Below the pieces are notes generated by a model. It saw only the letters and a program-made list of their open reading frames with translations. It searched no databases and had not been told where the DNA came from. From Rachycentron canadum (Eukaryota; Chordata; Actinopteri; Carangiformes; Rachycentridae): a stretch of DNA of 64,000 nucleotides. Position numbers and translations under genes: made by a program. The DNA lies in contig CM076658.1 of assembly GCA_038496675.1 (NCBI GenBank), forward strand, positions 14,318,789-14,382,788, read 5' to 3'. The stretch's first letter is position 1. The number at the start of each line of letters is the position of its first letter. Of the stretch, positions 36,880-51,800 are shown in pieces.

Positions 36880-39800
36880 TTGTCAGAACACTGCCCTGGC
36901 ATCCTGTTCAACTTACAAATTTGTTTTAGTGATTGCAAAATAGTAGGTGAAAGCATTGCTCTGTAGTTGTGAAATACAATATACTGTAAAGATGTGTTGT
37001 AATGGTTCTTAAACAATATCCAGTGAAAGCTATACAACTCTTTGAAAATGTCGGTCATTTGTTAAGTGAATGTCACTGATAAGGGACTTTAGGAACATCA
37101 CAGAGACTGCTATTTAATGTATCAACCCAAGTGTGCACATGTTCGTAGAATAGGCTAACCTTCAATTCAGTTGAGGTAATGCCACTGATTTAGCAGTAAA
37201 ATCTATGGGATGTCAGCATGCCATTAAAACTCTATCATCTCCACGTTCAGCCGACAAAGAAGTAATGTGTGATTATGAGTAGCTACTGCCAGATGTTTAC
37301 GATGGCAAGAAAATGGCTCATGTTGCAAGCTAGCATCAACAAAATATGGTATAGCTAACCTATGTGATTAACTATGTGATACCTGTCCAATACTGCACAC
37401 CAACAGAAGCTGAAGACTATCTTAGTGCGAATCTTTCTCCACCCCAAAAATCCCACAACCATGGTTTTAATTAGTTCAGAGCACAGAGTGAGTTAGTTTG
37501 GATGGCTAGGGAATGTGAAGAATTACAGATACATAAAGGGAACTGATGATGGGCATTGGACGGTAAAGCCAATAAAATATATCTGATTGGAGTCTTATTG
37601 GCAGGAGCACAAGGGACAACTATTCTTCATGACGCGTGTGCATCTTTGACTCTATCAATATGAAACTGCTAAAGTCAAAAAACCTAGTTTTGAAAATGTT
37701 TGTGATTTCAAGCCAAAGCAATAGTAATTCTGGTTAAGTCGACTTTGACAGGTTTTTATGGGCAAAAGAATTTATTTGGAAATAAATTTGGAAATAATAC
37801 ATTTTCTGATCAGATTCAAAATTTTAAAAAAGTAAAGAATTTGTGAGGGCTATGTCATTTTTTCCTTGCAACCCACATCCCTGTAGGCTATATTTGTCAG
37901 ACTGGTATATATTTATTGTATATATTAAAAAATGTGTACAATATGATGCTTTAACAGTTTTTATTGTTGTTATATTGTTCTAATGTTCCATTTGTGGAAA
38001 CTGATTGAAATGTTGTTCCTGCTTGTTGGTTTACCAAAAAAAGAAATGTTTAATGACAAACTATACTCTGGCTGTCTATTTTATATCTGGACAATATGCT
38101 GGCAAATTAAAATACATTTCCAACAACTCTGGAGTACCCTGTACAGTAATTGTACTGTGTAATGGTGTGATGAACAATGATGCACTCATTTCTATGGTAA
38201 CTGGTTGTGGTCATATCTCTGAAGAGAAAGATTACAGAGGTTAGAAGGAAGAAATTAAAGCTGGAGACTAGAACTTTTTGATGGATAGAGGAAAGATGTG
38301 GGGGTTGGATAGATCTATCACCAATAAAAGGGGAGGTTTAAAGCAGTTTCTCTCACATCCTCTGCCTTTAAAATGAGAAATATAGCCTGGGATGCAGTCT
38401 CATTAAACAATATGAGGACTCTTTATCATGTGGCAACCCACCGGAAGTAGGGCTGTGACCCATCATGGGTTGCGACCCATCGTTTAAGAAGCCAGGCTTT
38501 TATGGGAAGTGTGAATGTGGTGTGCGATGAAAGGATGAGATGAGGTGTGTGTGTCCATGTCTGTTAGTGTGTGTGTCTACAGTGCACACTATTATTATGG
38601 TGCTGTGGTTGTAATGATGTAAGACACTCGCAACGGAGTAAACAAGAGCAGCACGCTACAAACAACATATGAAAACATCATGTTTATCTGGGTCTCAAAT
38701 AATTAAGAAATTTCCAAGTGATACAATATGTAGGCTCTTTTTTGTAGTATAGTTATTTGTAAATCTGATTATTTTCAGTATATTAGGTATTTAGGGGTCT
38801 TAATTCTTGCCATGACCATAGTCCAACTACAAATTACCTTTTAAATCTGACATATCTCAGGAATATGTGCAGTTAAGACACTGTAAACATGCCACTTAAG
38901 ACTTCAACACCTTTGGTAACACTTGAAACGTTCCTAATAATTTCAAAAAAAAAAAAAAAAAAAAGCTGGTATTTCTCCAAACCTTAAATAGGTATTATTA
39001 TTATCATATTTCCAAGAAAAAAAATCCAATTTCCTACTAATCAAATGATGAAAGTGTTAAAGTTAGGCTCCGCTGCCGAACATGGTTCCTTGATGGATGT
39101 GGGTGGTGGTGATTGTTGCTCAATAATATAATATGCCCTCTAAGCAGCTATGTCTTCATAGCAGAGTTGAGGCTACAGTGAGTGTCTAAAAGTGATCAGA
39201 CAGATGGAAGCTAGCTGGGATTAGCATGCTAACTTGCAACGTTTCTACTAGACTGGTGAGTATACTAGCTATTAATACTAATGCTGGCTATGTAGTGTGT
39301 TACATACCTCCTCGTTATATTTAAGTTGTTAAGAAAAAGGATATTATGCAACTGGTAGGTTCAGTAGTATGTGTAAGTAACAAATATTTCTAGTTCATAC
39401 TTCATTTTACAGCTTCAGTCTAGTATGGAGAATATTGTATTTGTTGATCATCATATTAGTTAGCATAAATAAGCATAAATACAACATCCATTGCAGCTGG
39501 GTATACATGCAAATCAACAAAGTCTGTCTTGGAAACTACAATGGATTTTGATATTTGTTGTTCTTTATTTCCCTTCTAATTACAAACAAACTGTGCAGGC
39601 ATTTCTTGGAACTGTTCCTTTAATCTACAGTCACCAGTAACCACCTAATGTCCGGGAAAATTATGAAGACAATTTTCAAGGTAATACCTGTAAAATATGG
39701 GTAAAATATAAAGCATCACTACATTTATAGTGTATCTGTGGACCAAAGACAGTATGTTGAATGCATTTCAAAACACTCTTGCGTTTCCCACCTTTTCCCG

Positions 39801-42800
39801 TTTTACACTTTGACACACAGAGCCACCAACAGTAGGTACATGGAGTTGCAGGTGGACAGACGGGAGCTGTGCAGTTGTCCTTGCTCATCATTTGGTCACA
39901 TCAGAACACGTCAGGTATTATCTCATCAAGTTCTGTGTCATTCTAGGAGACCTTGAGGCTTATCATTAAATAGGAGGCACTGTGCAATGCTATGTGAGGT
40001 AATGCCAATCAGCCATTAAGTTCTTGTCTTTCAAGTTTATTGTATCACAAAACCAAAACATACTGTTTGAAAACATCTCTGATAAATAATCAGTCTTAGT
40101 TTCATTTGGCTACGTTCGTTCTTAAGTGCAGATGAAATTGGGTCATTGTTCCCCTTTTATAATTGTCTTGGGTGTTCTCTCCCATTGGTTTCAAGGGGTA
40201 GAAATTCATTCCTGCTTGGGGAACTAAGCTTTTTATCAAAACCATCCACACTGTCTCCCATGCAGTGGATAAAACAGCCTCACAGAGGGCATGTTCAAAC
40301 CTTCCATTGTCACTGAGCTACCTTGCTGTTTTTAAGCTTTCATATTTACAAAAAATGATACCAATCTAATCTTCCTGCCTGTATATTTGTTGTTTTTGCT
40401 TTGCCATTTAACATTACAACCTCTTTTCCGCTGTACAGTGGTTTTGTCATGAAAGCAGCCGATCAGATTACAATTTAGACACTTACACAAACTCCTGCTC
40501 AAATAATGTAATATATTGTATTAATATTGGCAGTCCAAGTTTCTTTTCTAAAATTGGAGAGTGTGGGATTATTAGTTGGATACATATACGTATACAGGCA
40601 TACCTCAACTCATTTGTAATGACTATGGCAATGAGGTGCTGACTTTCAGTATTACACATTTTCACGTTTGGTGAACATTGGAGAAATCATTATTTACAAT
40701 ATTACCTGGAGCAGGACTATAACCTCAAATATGCATTCAAAGCAACCATGTAAGGTTTTGGCAAAGTCAGTTGCATAACCTCGATCCAACTGAGTGAGTT
40801 TCACTTGCTTTAGACAGGACAGAAGAAGACCCTGAAGCTGGATTTGGCAGAGACCTGACAGAGCACCGCCAGGAAAGATAACCAAGTGTCTGCATAGGTC
40901 TGGGGATTGTATGCATCAGGTGGTCATTGACTTCAAAGGATTTAAACCCAAATAATAATAATAACTTGTACAGCTGTCTAACTTTTAAGCTTGGCTAGTA
41001 ATGTAAATATCACATCCTATCCAACATGTGTGGCAAAGTAATGCAATCTAAAAGGTTTATCTCAAGGACATCAGCGAACAGAGTTGGCCCAGGTATACAA
41101 CTTTGAAACAGGGTGAGAGTTAATATCTACTCACCCATGTATGACCACATTGATATTCTGCATATACATATATCACATGACCAAGCTCAAATTCATGATG
41201 GAACTGACTCAGAGGAGGAGGCCTGAGATTCATGTGGTTGATACCTCAGAACAATGGCAGTAATTTGACCTTTTAGTTAATCACAAATTAACTTCAATGT
41301 TCAAGCCATTATGTCAGCAGCTATTTGATTTAGTATGCTAGAATTCACTGTACTGTATATTTCAATGCATGGCTGGGAAATGTACATCAACTATTCACTA
41401 TACATCAAAACCTGATAAATCTTTTGTGACCTCTCCAGCAGCGCGGTCACTCTCACATTACAGAAAATACATTTATATTAGAGTAATAAACCTTGATTGA
41501 CAAAAATCCAGAAATGTTCTTTCTGTGTTAAAATCAGCACGTTCAGACTCTCTCTTATTGTGTTATCCACCCCCGGCCCCCGTCAACCCTTCTGCCTTGT
41601 CAATCAGTACAAGGAGGAAAAAGTCATTAAATCTCTCTGTTGGCCATATATGTAATTACAGTCTGCCTGTATGTTGCTAAATACGCCCCGGCGCTAGTCT
41701 GGTCTCCCTGGTCATGTTTTTTCCTCCCACCGGCCGTGTTTGAAGGCCTTATAATTGCCAGAGGCAGCGTGTCAGGATTAGAGGCTGCTGGTTTGAAACC
41801 CCGACACCCCCTTTTTCCCCCTCTCCCACCATGCAGACAACCACAACCTTAAACCCTAAACTCCCTCTACCCCTCTTTATTCTGCTTGTATTACATGTGT
41901 TTGGATTAAAAAGGGAGTAATTCGTAGGTACTCTGTACTGAGTATAGCTGTTATTGAGATGTCATTTTCCATAAATTGAGCTGTTTCTTATTCATATATT
42001 TTACTATACTTCCCTTGAGCTTTTACAATCTGATGCCTTTGTAGCTTGTTATCACAATATTCTCTGAATTTCTCTATCTAAATTGCCAGCCTCCTTTTTC
42101 TAGTCTCACCAAATTTAGCTCCCAAACTACAAAAAACTACCAAATCTGTATTCATAGTTCCATGTATTATTTCATCCTATTTTCCCCCCAATGTGGTGTT
42201 ACAGTATATACAAAAACCTACCATGAATCACATTGTTAGACTTGCTACCGCTTTTTACAAGTGTTAATTAAGATGGTGTATATTTGACTGGTGCCTGCAG
42301 GACGCCTGTGGTCAGTTGTCTACCTCTCTCATCTCACACTACAGTCTTCTTATTCAGAAGCGTCTCTCAGTAGGCAGTCACTAATCCACTCGTCCAAATA
42401 AAATGACACTTTTAGCAAATATTTTTTCATCTTTCAGAGATACCAAATTAATTATTTTAGTTGGACAATATTTTGTTGGAAACTAGAATTTTGCCGTGCA
42501 GTGAAATCATTTGACTTAAAAGCTTTTAATATGTTTGGATGTAGCATAAACCTGCTGTGGCATTTTTTTTTTTTTGCAGTGCTACAGGGCTACCCCTGTC
42601 TCACTGGCAGTAGTAAAACCCTTGTGGGTTTAGACAAATGAAGGTTGTTTGGGCCATCAAAGCATTTAAAGTTGAAATGATGGAGCTGATGGTCAGTGAT
42701 GTCAGCAAAGATGTTGACTTTGTCTGAGTCAGAGCAGTTTCTGGTCAGTAGAGCCCCTAATTTCTCGGTCTGTCCGTTGCTGTCTCCTTGTTTCTGTCTC

Positions 42801-45800
42801 TCTTTTAACCTCTTACTCTCACATCATCTCACTCTGCTCTCTCTCACACATCTAAAAACTGCTGCCCTCTCATCCAGGTCAGTGTGCTGACCTGAGCCAA
42901 AAGTATGAATTCACAAATTTAAAATGTGCATTACATGAAAGCGTGTGCTTAATTATATCCATTATATGTATGTTATGGCATAATTTGTGCTCAACTTCCA
43001 TGGGCAATATTCTGTCCTTTCCATTTTTTCATCTCTCATAAGTTTGAAAATGAGCCTTTAGCTACTCCTCTTCTCAATCAGGGTGTATTCATGATTGCTT
43101 TACAAGACAGAAATGCCAGGAGTTATTCTCTTGTTGAGTTGTAATGTCAAAATGTGTTTTGCAAGAACATATGACTGTGTCATCAGAGCATATAAAAAAA
43201 GGAAAAAGAATATATTCCATTTTACATTATTAAAAGGACATTATTAAAAGTGACAGTTGGTATATGGTGAAGCTGCAAAGCAGCTCACAAAGACTGAAAA
43301 CAAAAAGGCTACTGAAAAAAAATCTAAGCATAAATAGGCACTAATAGTCAGTACAGCCGTACTCTATCACTCACACCATAACGAAGACAATACTGATATG
43401 CCTCCAAATTCCAAAGGTTGCTCTGGACAACAAAAAGTAAACATCCTATTTGTATGGCAATGAGAAGAAGATCCCAAACAATACACTGAGAGCATTTGGT
43501 TCTATGTTTTGGCTGTTTCTTTTTTAAATGAAGCTGGGTAATGTTAAAAGTTCATGTGACTGACCATGAACTAGGAGGCTTAATGGTTCACTGCAGCAGC
43601 TATGCTAATTTCTTTCTCCCGTTTTGGGCCACTGCCATGTTTGGCTGCATGCACATATTATAATGCTGTGACTGTACTTTGTCTGATCAGACAAGACGTG
43701 GACCAAAAGTAGGGTTCCCAAGGTTTCTTACAACTACACTATATTTGTACGGCAATAAACTATGTTTAAACACAATTTAAAGTAACCTTAAAACACAGGG
43801 AAATTCACCACTTCCAGGTGTCAGCATGATAAAGATCTAATATGAAATAAAGTAGATGTATTAATTGAATCCAAGATTGATATTTTGTTTATGGACAATG
43901 TAATTGTAATATTGAAATGCTTGATGAAAATGGAGTGCAGATGTTGTTTCTGGGGAATGGAGACTGGTTGAGGTATAATTATGGTAAGGTAAAATGAGGC
44001 TGTTGATGGTGAATTAAGTCAAATGAAGACGTTGTTGACTGGGGTGTTATTTTCAGTGAGGCATCTGTATGTGTGCGCCACAGACATGTTTTTGAACAGA
44101 AGGCAGGGGGAGTGGTACATGTAGGACCACTACACTGACAAGAACACATACACACATTTTGCATATTCATCTGTGGAACATGCCCACAATGAGACAGAGG
44201 GGGTAAAGTGCTTAATATTTAAGTTTGTGGTAAGTTTCCAGAAAAAGATCATCAATGGCCCTGACTTGCCTCAGCTCATGGAAATCTGAGCGAACACTGC
44301 CTTCTGTATATAGAAGGGAAATCCGTGTTTTCAGTACAACTTTACACACATGCACACACACACCCATACCCATTTGCAAATACACATACAGGTCATGTAT
44401 GTTTCATTTGTTTATTGCTGATTCACGGAGTAAACATACATCTTGCACACAGTTCACAAGTCAACACATCCAGCAACAGTTTCCCCTCAGTGAATTCATT
44501 TGCATTTCTCTGTAAAACTGATGAAGAGTTTGGGTAAAGTGGTTAAACCCTTAGCAGAGACATCCTAGAAAGAAAGTGCCCTTGATTAACGTTGCAACAG
44601 CCAGAGTCATGATGAAAAAGCATAATAAAACTTTTATATGCTAAGGTCTAAACACGTTTTGATTGGATCTGCTGTAAAGCACAGGCACAGCACAGTGCAA
44701 AACACAAGTTAAACTAAAATTCCTGTTTAACAAACATTCCTATCAACTATTGCTCAGTGTGTCTTCATTAAATAATTTTTTAGCTCAATATTAAGAGGCC
44801 CTGCTAATGTCTCTGTGTCCTTTTCACCCTCCCTGCCTTGTTCTAGGTGGCACGTAGTCTCCTGCAACTATTTTGAATGGACTTTATAAAAACCATTGTA
44901 ACTGTATGAACAATTGTGAAGTACCTAAAAGGGCCTTTGAATGGGAATGTCATTCAATAAACAGCTGAACAATAAGACACCATGTAATTTCCCTAGTTTC
45001 TGTTTTCCAGAGAATAAATATTTCTCTGTCTTTGCACAAGTGAGTCAATGGGCGGGTCTGGTGGTGCCAATAAAAGAATATTTAATTTTTAAGTTTATTT
45101 TCCCTTTTGTGTTTTGTAGTTGTGGCAGTATGGATTGTTATCAGTTATTTATAATAGTTTTTCTTCATTGAAATATCTCACTAATTCTTACTTTCCCATC
45201 CACTCACTGTGTGACACCCCTCTCTGTTCTTGACCGTGTCTGTTTCCTCTGGATTTCCTCTTTCTTCATCTACTATATATCTCTGTTAAAAGTCTACCCC
45301 TCAGTCTTTCCACTTGTTCTCTGTTACACTGCTTATAGCCCCCCCCACCCCCCATCCCCACTGCCACCCGGCCCAAAAGCCAACGCCCCCCACCCGCACC
45401 CGCACCCCAGACAGCTGTCTCACCGCAGCACAGAGCTACGATGTGACAGCGTGCTATAAATATGAACACACATAGACACACACAAACAGATACACACACA
45501 CACTATAAATACCATCCCTGTTCAAAACACACTGCTGCAGTATAAATATTTAAGTATAAATGTGTAATGAATTTATTGATATGTTGCCTGTGCCAGCAGG
45601 CACTGTTTTGAGCCGCAGAGTGGTGAACCAGTGTGGTGGGATTGAAGTGGTGCTGAGGGATTGTGGGAACGCATGTTCCGAGTTAGGCAGCTGACCAGTC
45701 GGTGGGCTGGAAGCTGGAAGCCGCATCACAGAAAGAGCTACTGATCAGTACCAGTCTTCATAGCCATCCATCTCTCTCTTTTGCTCTTTCTTAACCTCTT

Positions 45801-47470
45801 TCTTTTTTCACTCTCTTGCTTTCTTTATCTCTATTCTTCTCTGTTTTCTGCTGTTTTTCACTGGTATCAACACATGATAGTCATATAATACTCATAACAA
45901 AGTATCAGATTTATGAAAGAGGATGTCTTCTTGTGTGAAAATTTCTGCAAAATGAGAGAAAATTGTGTCCACAGCATATTCTTCTCACAGTTTCACCCAG
46001 ACTTGTTTTGAAGGTTTCCTGCAAAAGGGAGAAACAGGTGAACCATGGTAGCCTATTTCCAGAAGTGACAACTCCTGATTTTGCTTCATGATTGAACAGC
46101 TGATTGGAATGATCAGTGCTAATGGACTGACAGTATTGGAAACTGTACATCTGTAACACTTTAGTATCTTACAGATGTGGATGCATTTCATGAATTCAGT
46201 GTGCAGCAATGAGCTGCTGAAAAAAGCATCAAAACCTATTCGCACACCAGACACTGTGCCTATTGTGATCTTAGTTTTATTGGGAGTAGCCAGTATCGCT
46301 TCCTTTTGATAATGATCTTGATTAACCCTGCTGTTTGTTCAATAAAATTGTTCCAATGTCCCAATTTCCTTCCTCAGTAGTAGCTGCTCCGCTCTGGTTA
46401 CTATTAGCCTCATGGGAAAGTGAATATTATGAAGATTGCTATTAATATCTTTCTGTGCAACAAGCAGGAGTGGAAATTTTTAGTTTAGTTCAAATTTTGC
46501 AATGGACTTTTAAATAGGTCTATTTATAAATATTTATATATTAATCTTTATTTAGCTAAGTAGATCCCATTAAGCTTTGAGCTTGAACAACACAACGTTG
46601 CAGACAGGCCATTAAGAAATTCAGAATACAGAACCAAACTGATAATGTAAAGGAAACCAATCTGTTCTCTCTCCAGAATAACCAGATGTTCAATTACTCT
46701 GTTAATGGGCTCTGTGGTTTTCTTATGCATTAATATATAAAATATAGTTTTAAGATGTAAAGTGTGACAGGTATAGTTTAGAAATTATGGCTGTGTAATC
46801 TGCATGGTTCCCCTTATCACTGTAGTTTTTTGATGCAGGTGTCTAGCATCACCAGCTGGAGCCTGTGCGCTAAAGGAGCAACTATGAGCTGGTGAGCAGA
46901 TAATAGGGAGGGAAGTCAACAGCTTTCCTCGCAGTGACAGCAGTATAGAACATCCATCACTAAAAGAAACTCAAGACAAATTGGCTGTCTCAGGCTCTGC
47001 GCTCTTTTTCTTGAATCCTACCTGATGGATCAGCAAGAAAAGGTTCTGTACCAGAGCCAGACTGGGGTCCTCCTCTTCCCTACACAAAAGTGTTTTCTTC
47101 TCACATTTATTTCCTCAGCTTCTCCTACCAATGCTATGCTGACGACATTTGCTATTCTTCTCATTTACCTCAACTGAGATCTTGTGAGTGATCTTGTGGA
47201 GGTGCCCATCATAGGTCACCTAGCCCCCACCTCGAGCTCAATTTGGACCTCAGTCCTCATCTCAGCTCAGTTACTAGGAAACAAGTGAACCTGTGGCTGA
47301 CCCCCACCATCTTAGTTGTTTGGCAGGGATGAATTTCCGTTTCTTGATGACACCCAGCTCTTTTTCTCGTCCCTGTGGTGCTTGAATGTAGAAATAATCT
47401 TATATTATGCATATTATGGAACGAAAGTAGATGAATGGATTGGATCTCAGACATAATGAAAGAGTGCAGG
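36880..47470. other. Intergenic desert, central part
   Basis: About 10.6 kb in which I recognise no protein-coding exon or RNA gene on either strand. It is AT-rich background with an A-run (38945-38964), a more GC-rich unique-looking block at about 41570-41850, and a C-rich block at 45339-45408. Regulatory elements for ihh or snx4 may be present but cannot be shown from one sequence. Confidence 0.5.
45339..45408 (-). other. G-rich block with quadruplex potential (minus strand)
   Basis: The plus strand has C-runs CCCCCCCC, CCCCCC, CCCC and then CCCCCC, CCC, CCC, CCCC separated by 1-3 bases. The minus strand therefore carries two sets of closely spaced G-runs matching the G3+N1-7 quadruplex pattern. 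Confidence 0.6.
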
Positions 47471-48035
47471 AGAAACGTAAGTGGTAAGTGGTGGTAAGTA
47501 TAAGTGGTTTTTGGATCACTTACATAGAAAACAATGTGTCCTTCTGCTACTCTTTCATGCCGCCCCTTACTTTGTATTCTCTCGTCTGTCCTTCACACCC
47601 TCCCTCTGTGTTTACCTCCTCTCTCTTCACTCAGCTGAATCTTCCTGTCATCTCACTCACCCTCCCCTGACCTCCTCTCTCCTCATCTGTGGACTTTCTC
47701 CCTTCCTCATCTCTCATCAACTCTCCCTCCCTACATTCTCTCAAAGCCACGTCCCTCTGTCCTTCCTCCACCTCCAATCATCAGAGCTTGTTATTTTTCT
47801 CTAAATGCACGTGTAACTGTGTACCACTGAGTGTGTGTGTGTGTTAGAGTAACTTGACTCAATGCTGTTTTCATATCCCTCCATCTATTCGTCAGTCCGT
47901 TTCCGTGTTTACCTTTGAGCACCCAGGGTAATCATATTGTCACAGACTATTTCAGGGTGCCCACTCAACCTCTCTCTTACACCTCTTTACCTCTCTTTTC
48001 CACCCCTCTCTTTAGCTTTTCACCCTTACTGCACC

Positions 48036-48119
48036 ATCCTTTCCTTTCCTTTCCGTTCCTTTCCTTTCCTTTCCTTTCCTTTCCTTTCCTTGCCTCTTCT
48101 TTCCTTTCCTTTCTTGTCT
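48036..48119. repeat. (CCTTT)n pentanucleotide repeat
   Basis: Nearly uninterrupted TTTCC units inside a wider polypyrimidine region (about 47560-48260). Confidence 0.95.
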
Positions 48120-48259
48120 TTACCTGTCTTACTCTATCCTGCTTTCTGTTTTTGCTTGTTGTTTGCCTCACTCCTTTTTTCTCCATCTTTCATTCCTCTC
48201 TCTCTCTCTCTTCCTCACTTGCCCTCCTCCCCTTTGCTTTTGCTCCCTCTTTCTGCCCA

Positions 48260-51200
48260 AAGTTCTGCAGCCCAGCTGGCATGGTTTTCTAGTGGTGTAG
48301 TAAAATATAAATATAATAAGGACGTTTTTGAGCTGGTGAATCCATTCTGAGCAGAGAAACATCACCACAGTGCCCGCAGATGTGGCACACATTCAGGAGA
48401 GAGAGAGGGGGATGGAGAGAGGGAGGAGAAAAAATCTCTCATTTGACATGGAGAGAGTACAGCAGGAGTACTGGCTGCATTATTGTTGGCATTACCAACC
48501 TAGTGGACTTGTTATTAGGACACTTCATACAAATTTGCCCCGAGTCTTCGTCAACAATCTTAAAGCAAGTCTCCAAGCTTTTGAACATGAGTCTTACTCA
48601 ACCCTCAGTTCTTAATTTAAGACTAGTCTTTAAGGGAACTTAAAAAAAAACCTACCCTACCCATCTGCAATTAATAAATATGCAGTTCAAATGAAATTAT
48701 GAGGGAAGTTCAACTACTGCCTGAGACTGAATATTTGATTTTCAACTGCATTTAGACAATTACACAGGTTTCTAAGTTTCAGGTTACTAAGTTATGGTTA
48801 GCTAAATGAAAACTACTTGACTGCGGTTTTCTATTCTCAGGATGATGGGATTACTCTAAGAAGCTGTGAAGTCTGTGCACATTTATTTGTGTGTGGGGTA
48901 GTTGAAGTCTGTGTTTCCTTGTAATAATGTATTTTTTATCCATGCATTAATGCTTAACTAAAAGTTAATATGCATTGTAGATATTGCATTCATCCATATG
49001 CATATGTGTGTGTGTATGTGTATTTGGATGTGTATATGTGTGCACATGTGCTTCCGTCTCTCCATATTGTTTAGTGTCCGAGCACGGCATACTTCAGTCC
49101 CTTGGGCAGCTCTTTGTTTGCTTTAGCCATGCGGTGGCTAGCCTAGCCCGCTAACTCCAAGACACATTTAGCCTGCGCTCCACTTTTATCATCCTGCTTT
49201 TATTTTCCTTCTGTCTGCTCTCAGACCAAACACGCTGCACTAAACTGGCCTTTAGCAGGACTAGTATCGGTGCCACTCTGAACCATTGATAGACAGATTT
49301 GGTCAATGTGGTTTTCACTGGCTGCCATGGTAGCTCCGTCTTAGCTCCTAAACTGCTCGCCCTGGCCAAGTGGCATTCGCTGACAAAAATGTACGGTAAA
49401 ATGTGTGAAGGCTGAAGTTAAGTGCAGCACACACAGGAAGTTATGACCCCCTCATCCTGGAAGAGGTTTACAGGGTTTAAGACAGAACTTCTGTGATACC
49501 TAGAAAACTAGTGTATAGAGACGTTGTGTTAGGTGTTTATTGTGGTCTAGGGTTGGATGCTGGAGTGTGTGGAGGGACTGGAGGAGGAGGAAGAGGGACG
49601 GTGGTTTTAGCCACCAGCTGTTGTTACCTTGAGCATAACGTACTTTAACCTCCATTACAGCGATTCACCACAAGCCACAAACACGCTAGCTTCCACTGAC
49701 TGCAAAACAACCCAAACTCACTTGTTTACCAGCTAATGTGCCATGCCATTCACTCTCTCTTACTCATTCAACCCCTCTCCCTTCTCTCTCTTTCTTTCAT
49801 CAACATCTCAGATCCCACAACTTGTTCCCTCATTTCCCAGTATGTTTCCCCTCAATGCCTTTGTACAATTTTCTCGCCCTCTCTCATTATCTCTCTGTCT
49901 TTCTGTATCATTCTTTTTCACATCCTCCCCATCTCTTTTCTCTCAGCTCCTTCTTAGCAGTTCCTTTTATCTGTTTCTTCCTCCTTTTGCCCCTCTGAGA
50001 GCCTTTGTTGGTTAGGTCCCCGGGTATGCGTGGGTAACCCCGGTGCCCATGTAAAGGCCCTGTGCTGTGGACTCATAGAGCCCCAGTGTCAGTAGATGAA
50101 AGCGGAGGGAGATTCTGGGGCTGGCACCCATCTCCCTCTGTCCTGCCACCGTGGCCTCTTATTTCACAGAGAAAATTAATAACTTTAACAAACATCAATG
50201 AGTGAGGGCCTGATGCTTGGTTGGGTTGTCGGCTGGCCTGGTGTACGTGCGTGTGTTTGTGTGTGTATGTGAACATATGAGTTTGTGCAAATGACTGGAT
50301 GTGTGTGTCTTTGCTGAGTGTACTTGTGAGCCTGCATGTGTCTTTGTGCTCATACCTTACAGCATGTGAACCATGTCAGGAATTGATGCTGACAGGAATA
50401 GCGTCAGACAGACAAAGTGACAGGTTGATGAATAGAAAGAACATTTTTGTTGGGAGTTGGGGGGCTTACAATTTGGTTTGATCTGATCAGATTGTTTCCT
50501 GCTTGAAAGGCCATTTCTTGAGGCAAAGAGGAACTGAAAGAAGGATGGATGAAGGGAGGGATGGATGGATGGGAGAATGTGACCACTTCTGAAGCATTGT
50601 CGACAGCCACGCTGAATAGGCAGCGGGCCTGCCTGGAGCCACGCCCGTATTTATGATCTTCAAAGGAGAGATGACACACACACACACACACTCACGCACA
50701 CCCACAAAATGTTGATAGTTACAGGAAAACATATGCCTGTGCAAACGTGGGTACACACAAATTTGCATATGGATTCTGCTCACGAACAAACACACTTTTA
50801 CACATCTACAAACAGCAACACTAAATGAGGCAGCATCTCTATGGTTGTGTGTTCAAAATGAAAGGCTACCTATTTAGCTGTTAAATAGCATGAGTGGCAA
50901 ACAACCTGTATTCAAAACATGCATTGCCTTTAACCTGAGAGCAGTGTAAAGCACCTGACATACTTCAGTGTTGCTGCTGTGCAGGGTGCTGGGTTGTCTG
51001 TAGCAGTTTGGGATTCAGCATCCTGCTTAACAACACTTAAGTCAATAAGAAATTGAAGTGTCTAACAGGAGCAGTTTGATAGTGTGAGGAATCCGCTTTG
51101 CTTTCTGCAGAGCTAGCTCTTATTTCTTGATGCAATATGATGCTAATTAACAGTCAGTGTTGATACATTGCCAGCGACTGAAGTAAATAGGTGAGCTGCA

Positions 51201-51760
51201 AGGAAACTTTTAAGCTGAGGGATTTTACAAAAGGTGGTCAATGACCATGCCCTCTGCATACCTTTGGTCATGGAGCAGAGAAGGAGATCTCCTGTTTCCC
51301 TTCTATGATGAGGTGAAGCTTCATTATCAGAGCCCTTCCACCACCCAGAGCTGGAAACAAACTCAGCAAAACACTGACACCATTATGACCAATTTTAATT
51401 TCTTTTAACTGACTTGTATGTTCTCTACCAGTACAGTCCTAATGAATTTACACAAGTTTCAGTTGATGTTCTATTTCAGCTAAAAGGTAAACACAGCTAT
51501 ACATGGCTATTTACTGTGAGTGAATCTCACTCTTTGCCGTTCTCTGTTCCGTCAGGAGAAATGAAAAGCGGCGGCGCAGCAAAAATACTTTATGGTGTTT
51601 ACGCTCACAAATAATAAAACATAAATTGTGGAAACCCTCAGCCTTGTACAGTTCAGTTCATTCAAAGGAGCTTGCCCTGAGAAATAGGGGTGAGACCACT
51701 GATTTTCTGCAGGCAAATATTTGAAGAGCTAATTTGGAGGGGCTGCGTTTGCTGGTGTTT

Positions 51761-51800
<40 letters not shown>

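Noticed and set aside
38440..38500. GGGTTGCGACCCATCGTTTAAG stretch resembling hAT/MITE ends
   Set aside because: Only a short partial match with no paired end or target duplication; not enough to call an element.
47937..48350. 137-residue frame rich in SFPFLSFPFL
   Set aside because: It is a translation of the CCTTT repeat and surrounding polypyrimidine tract.
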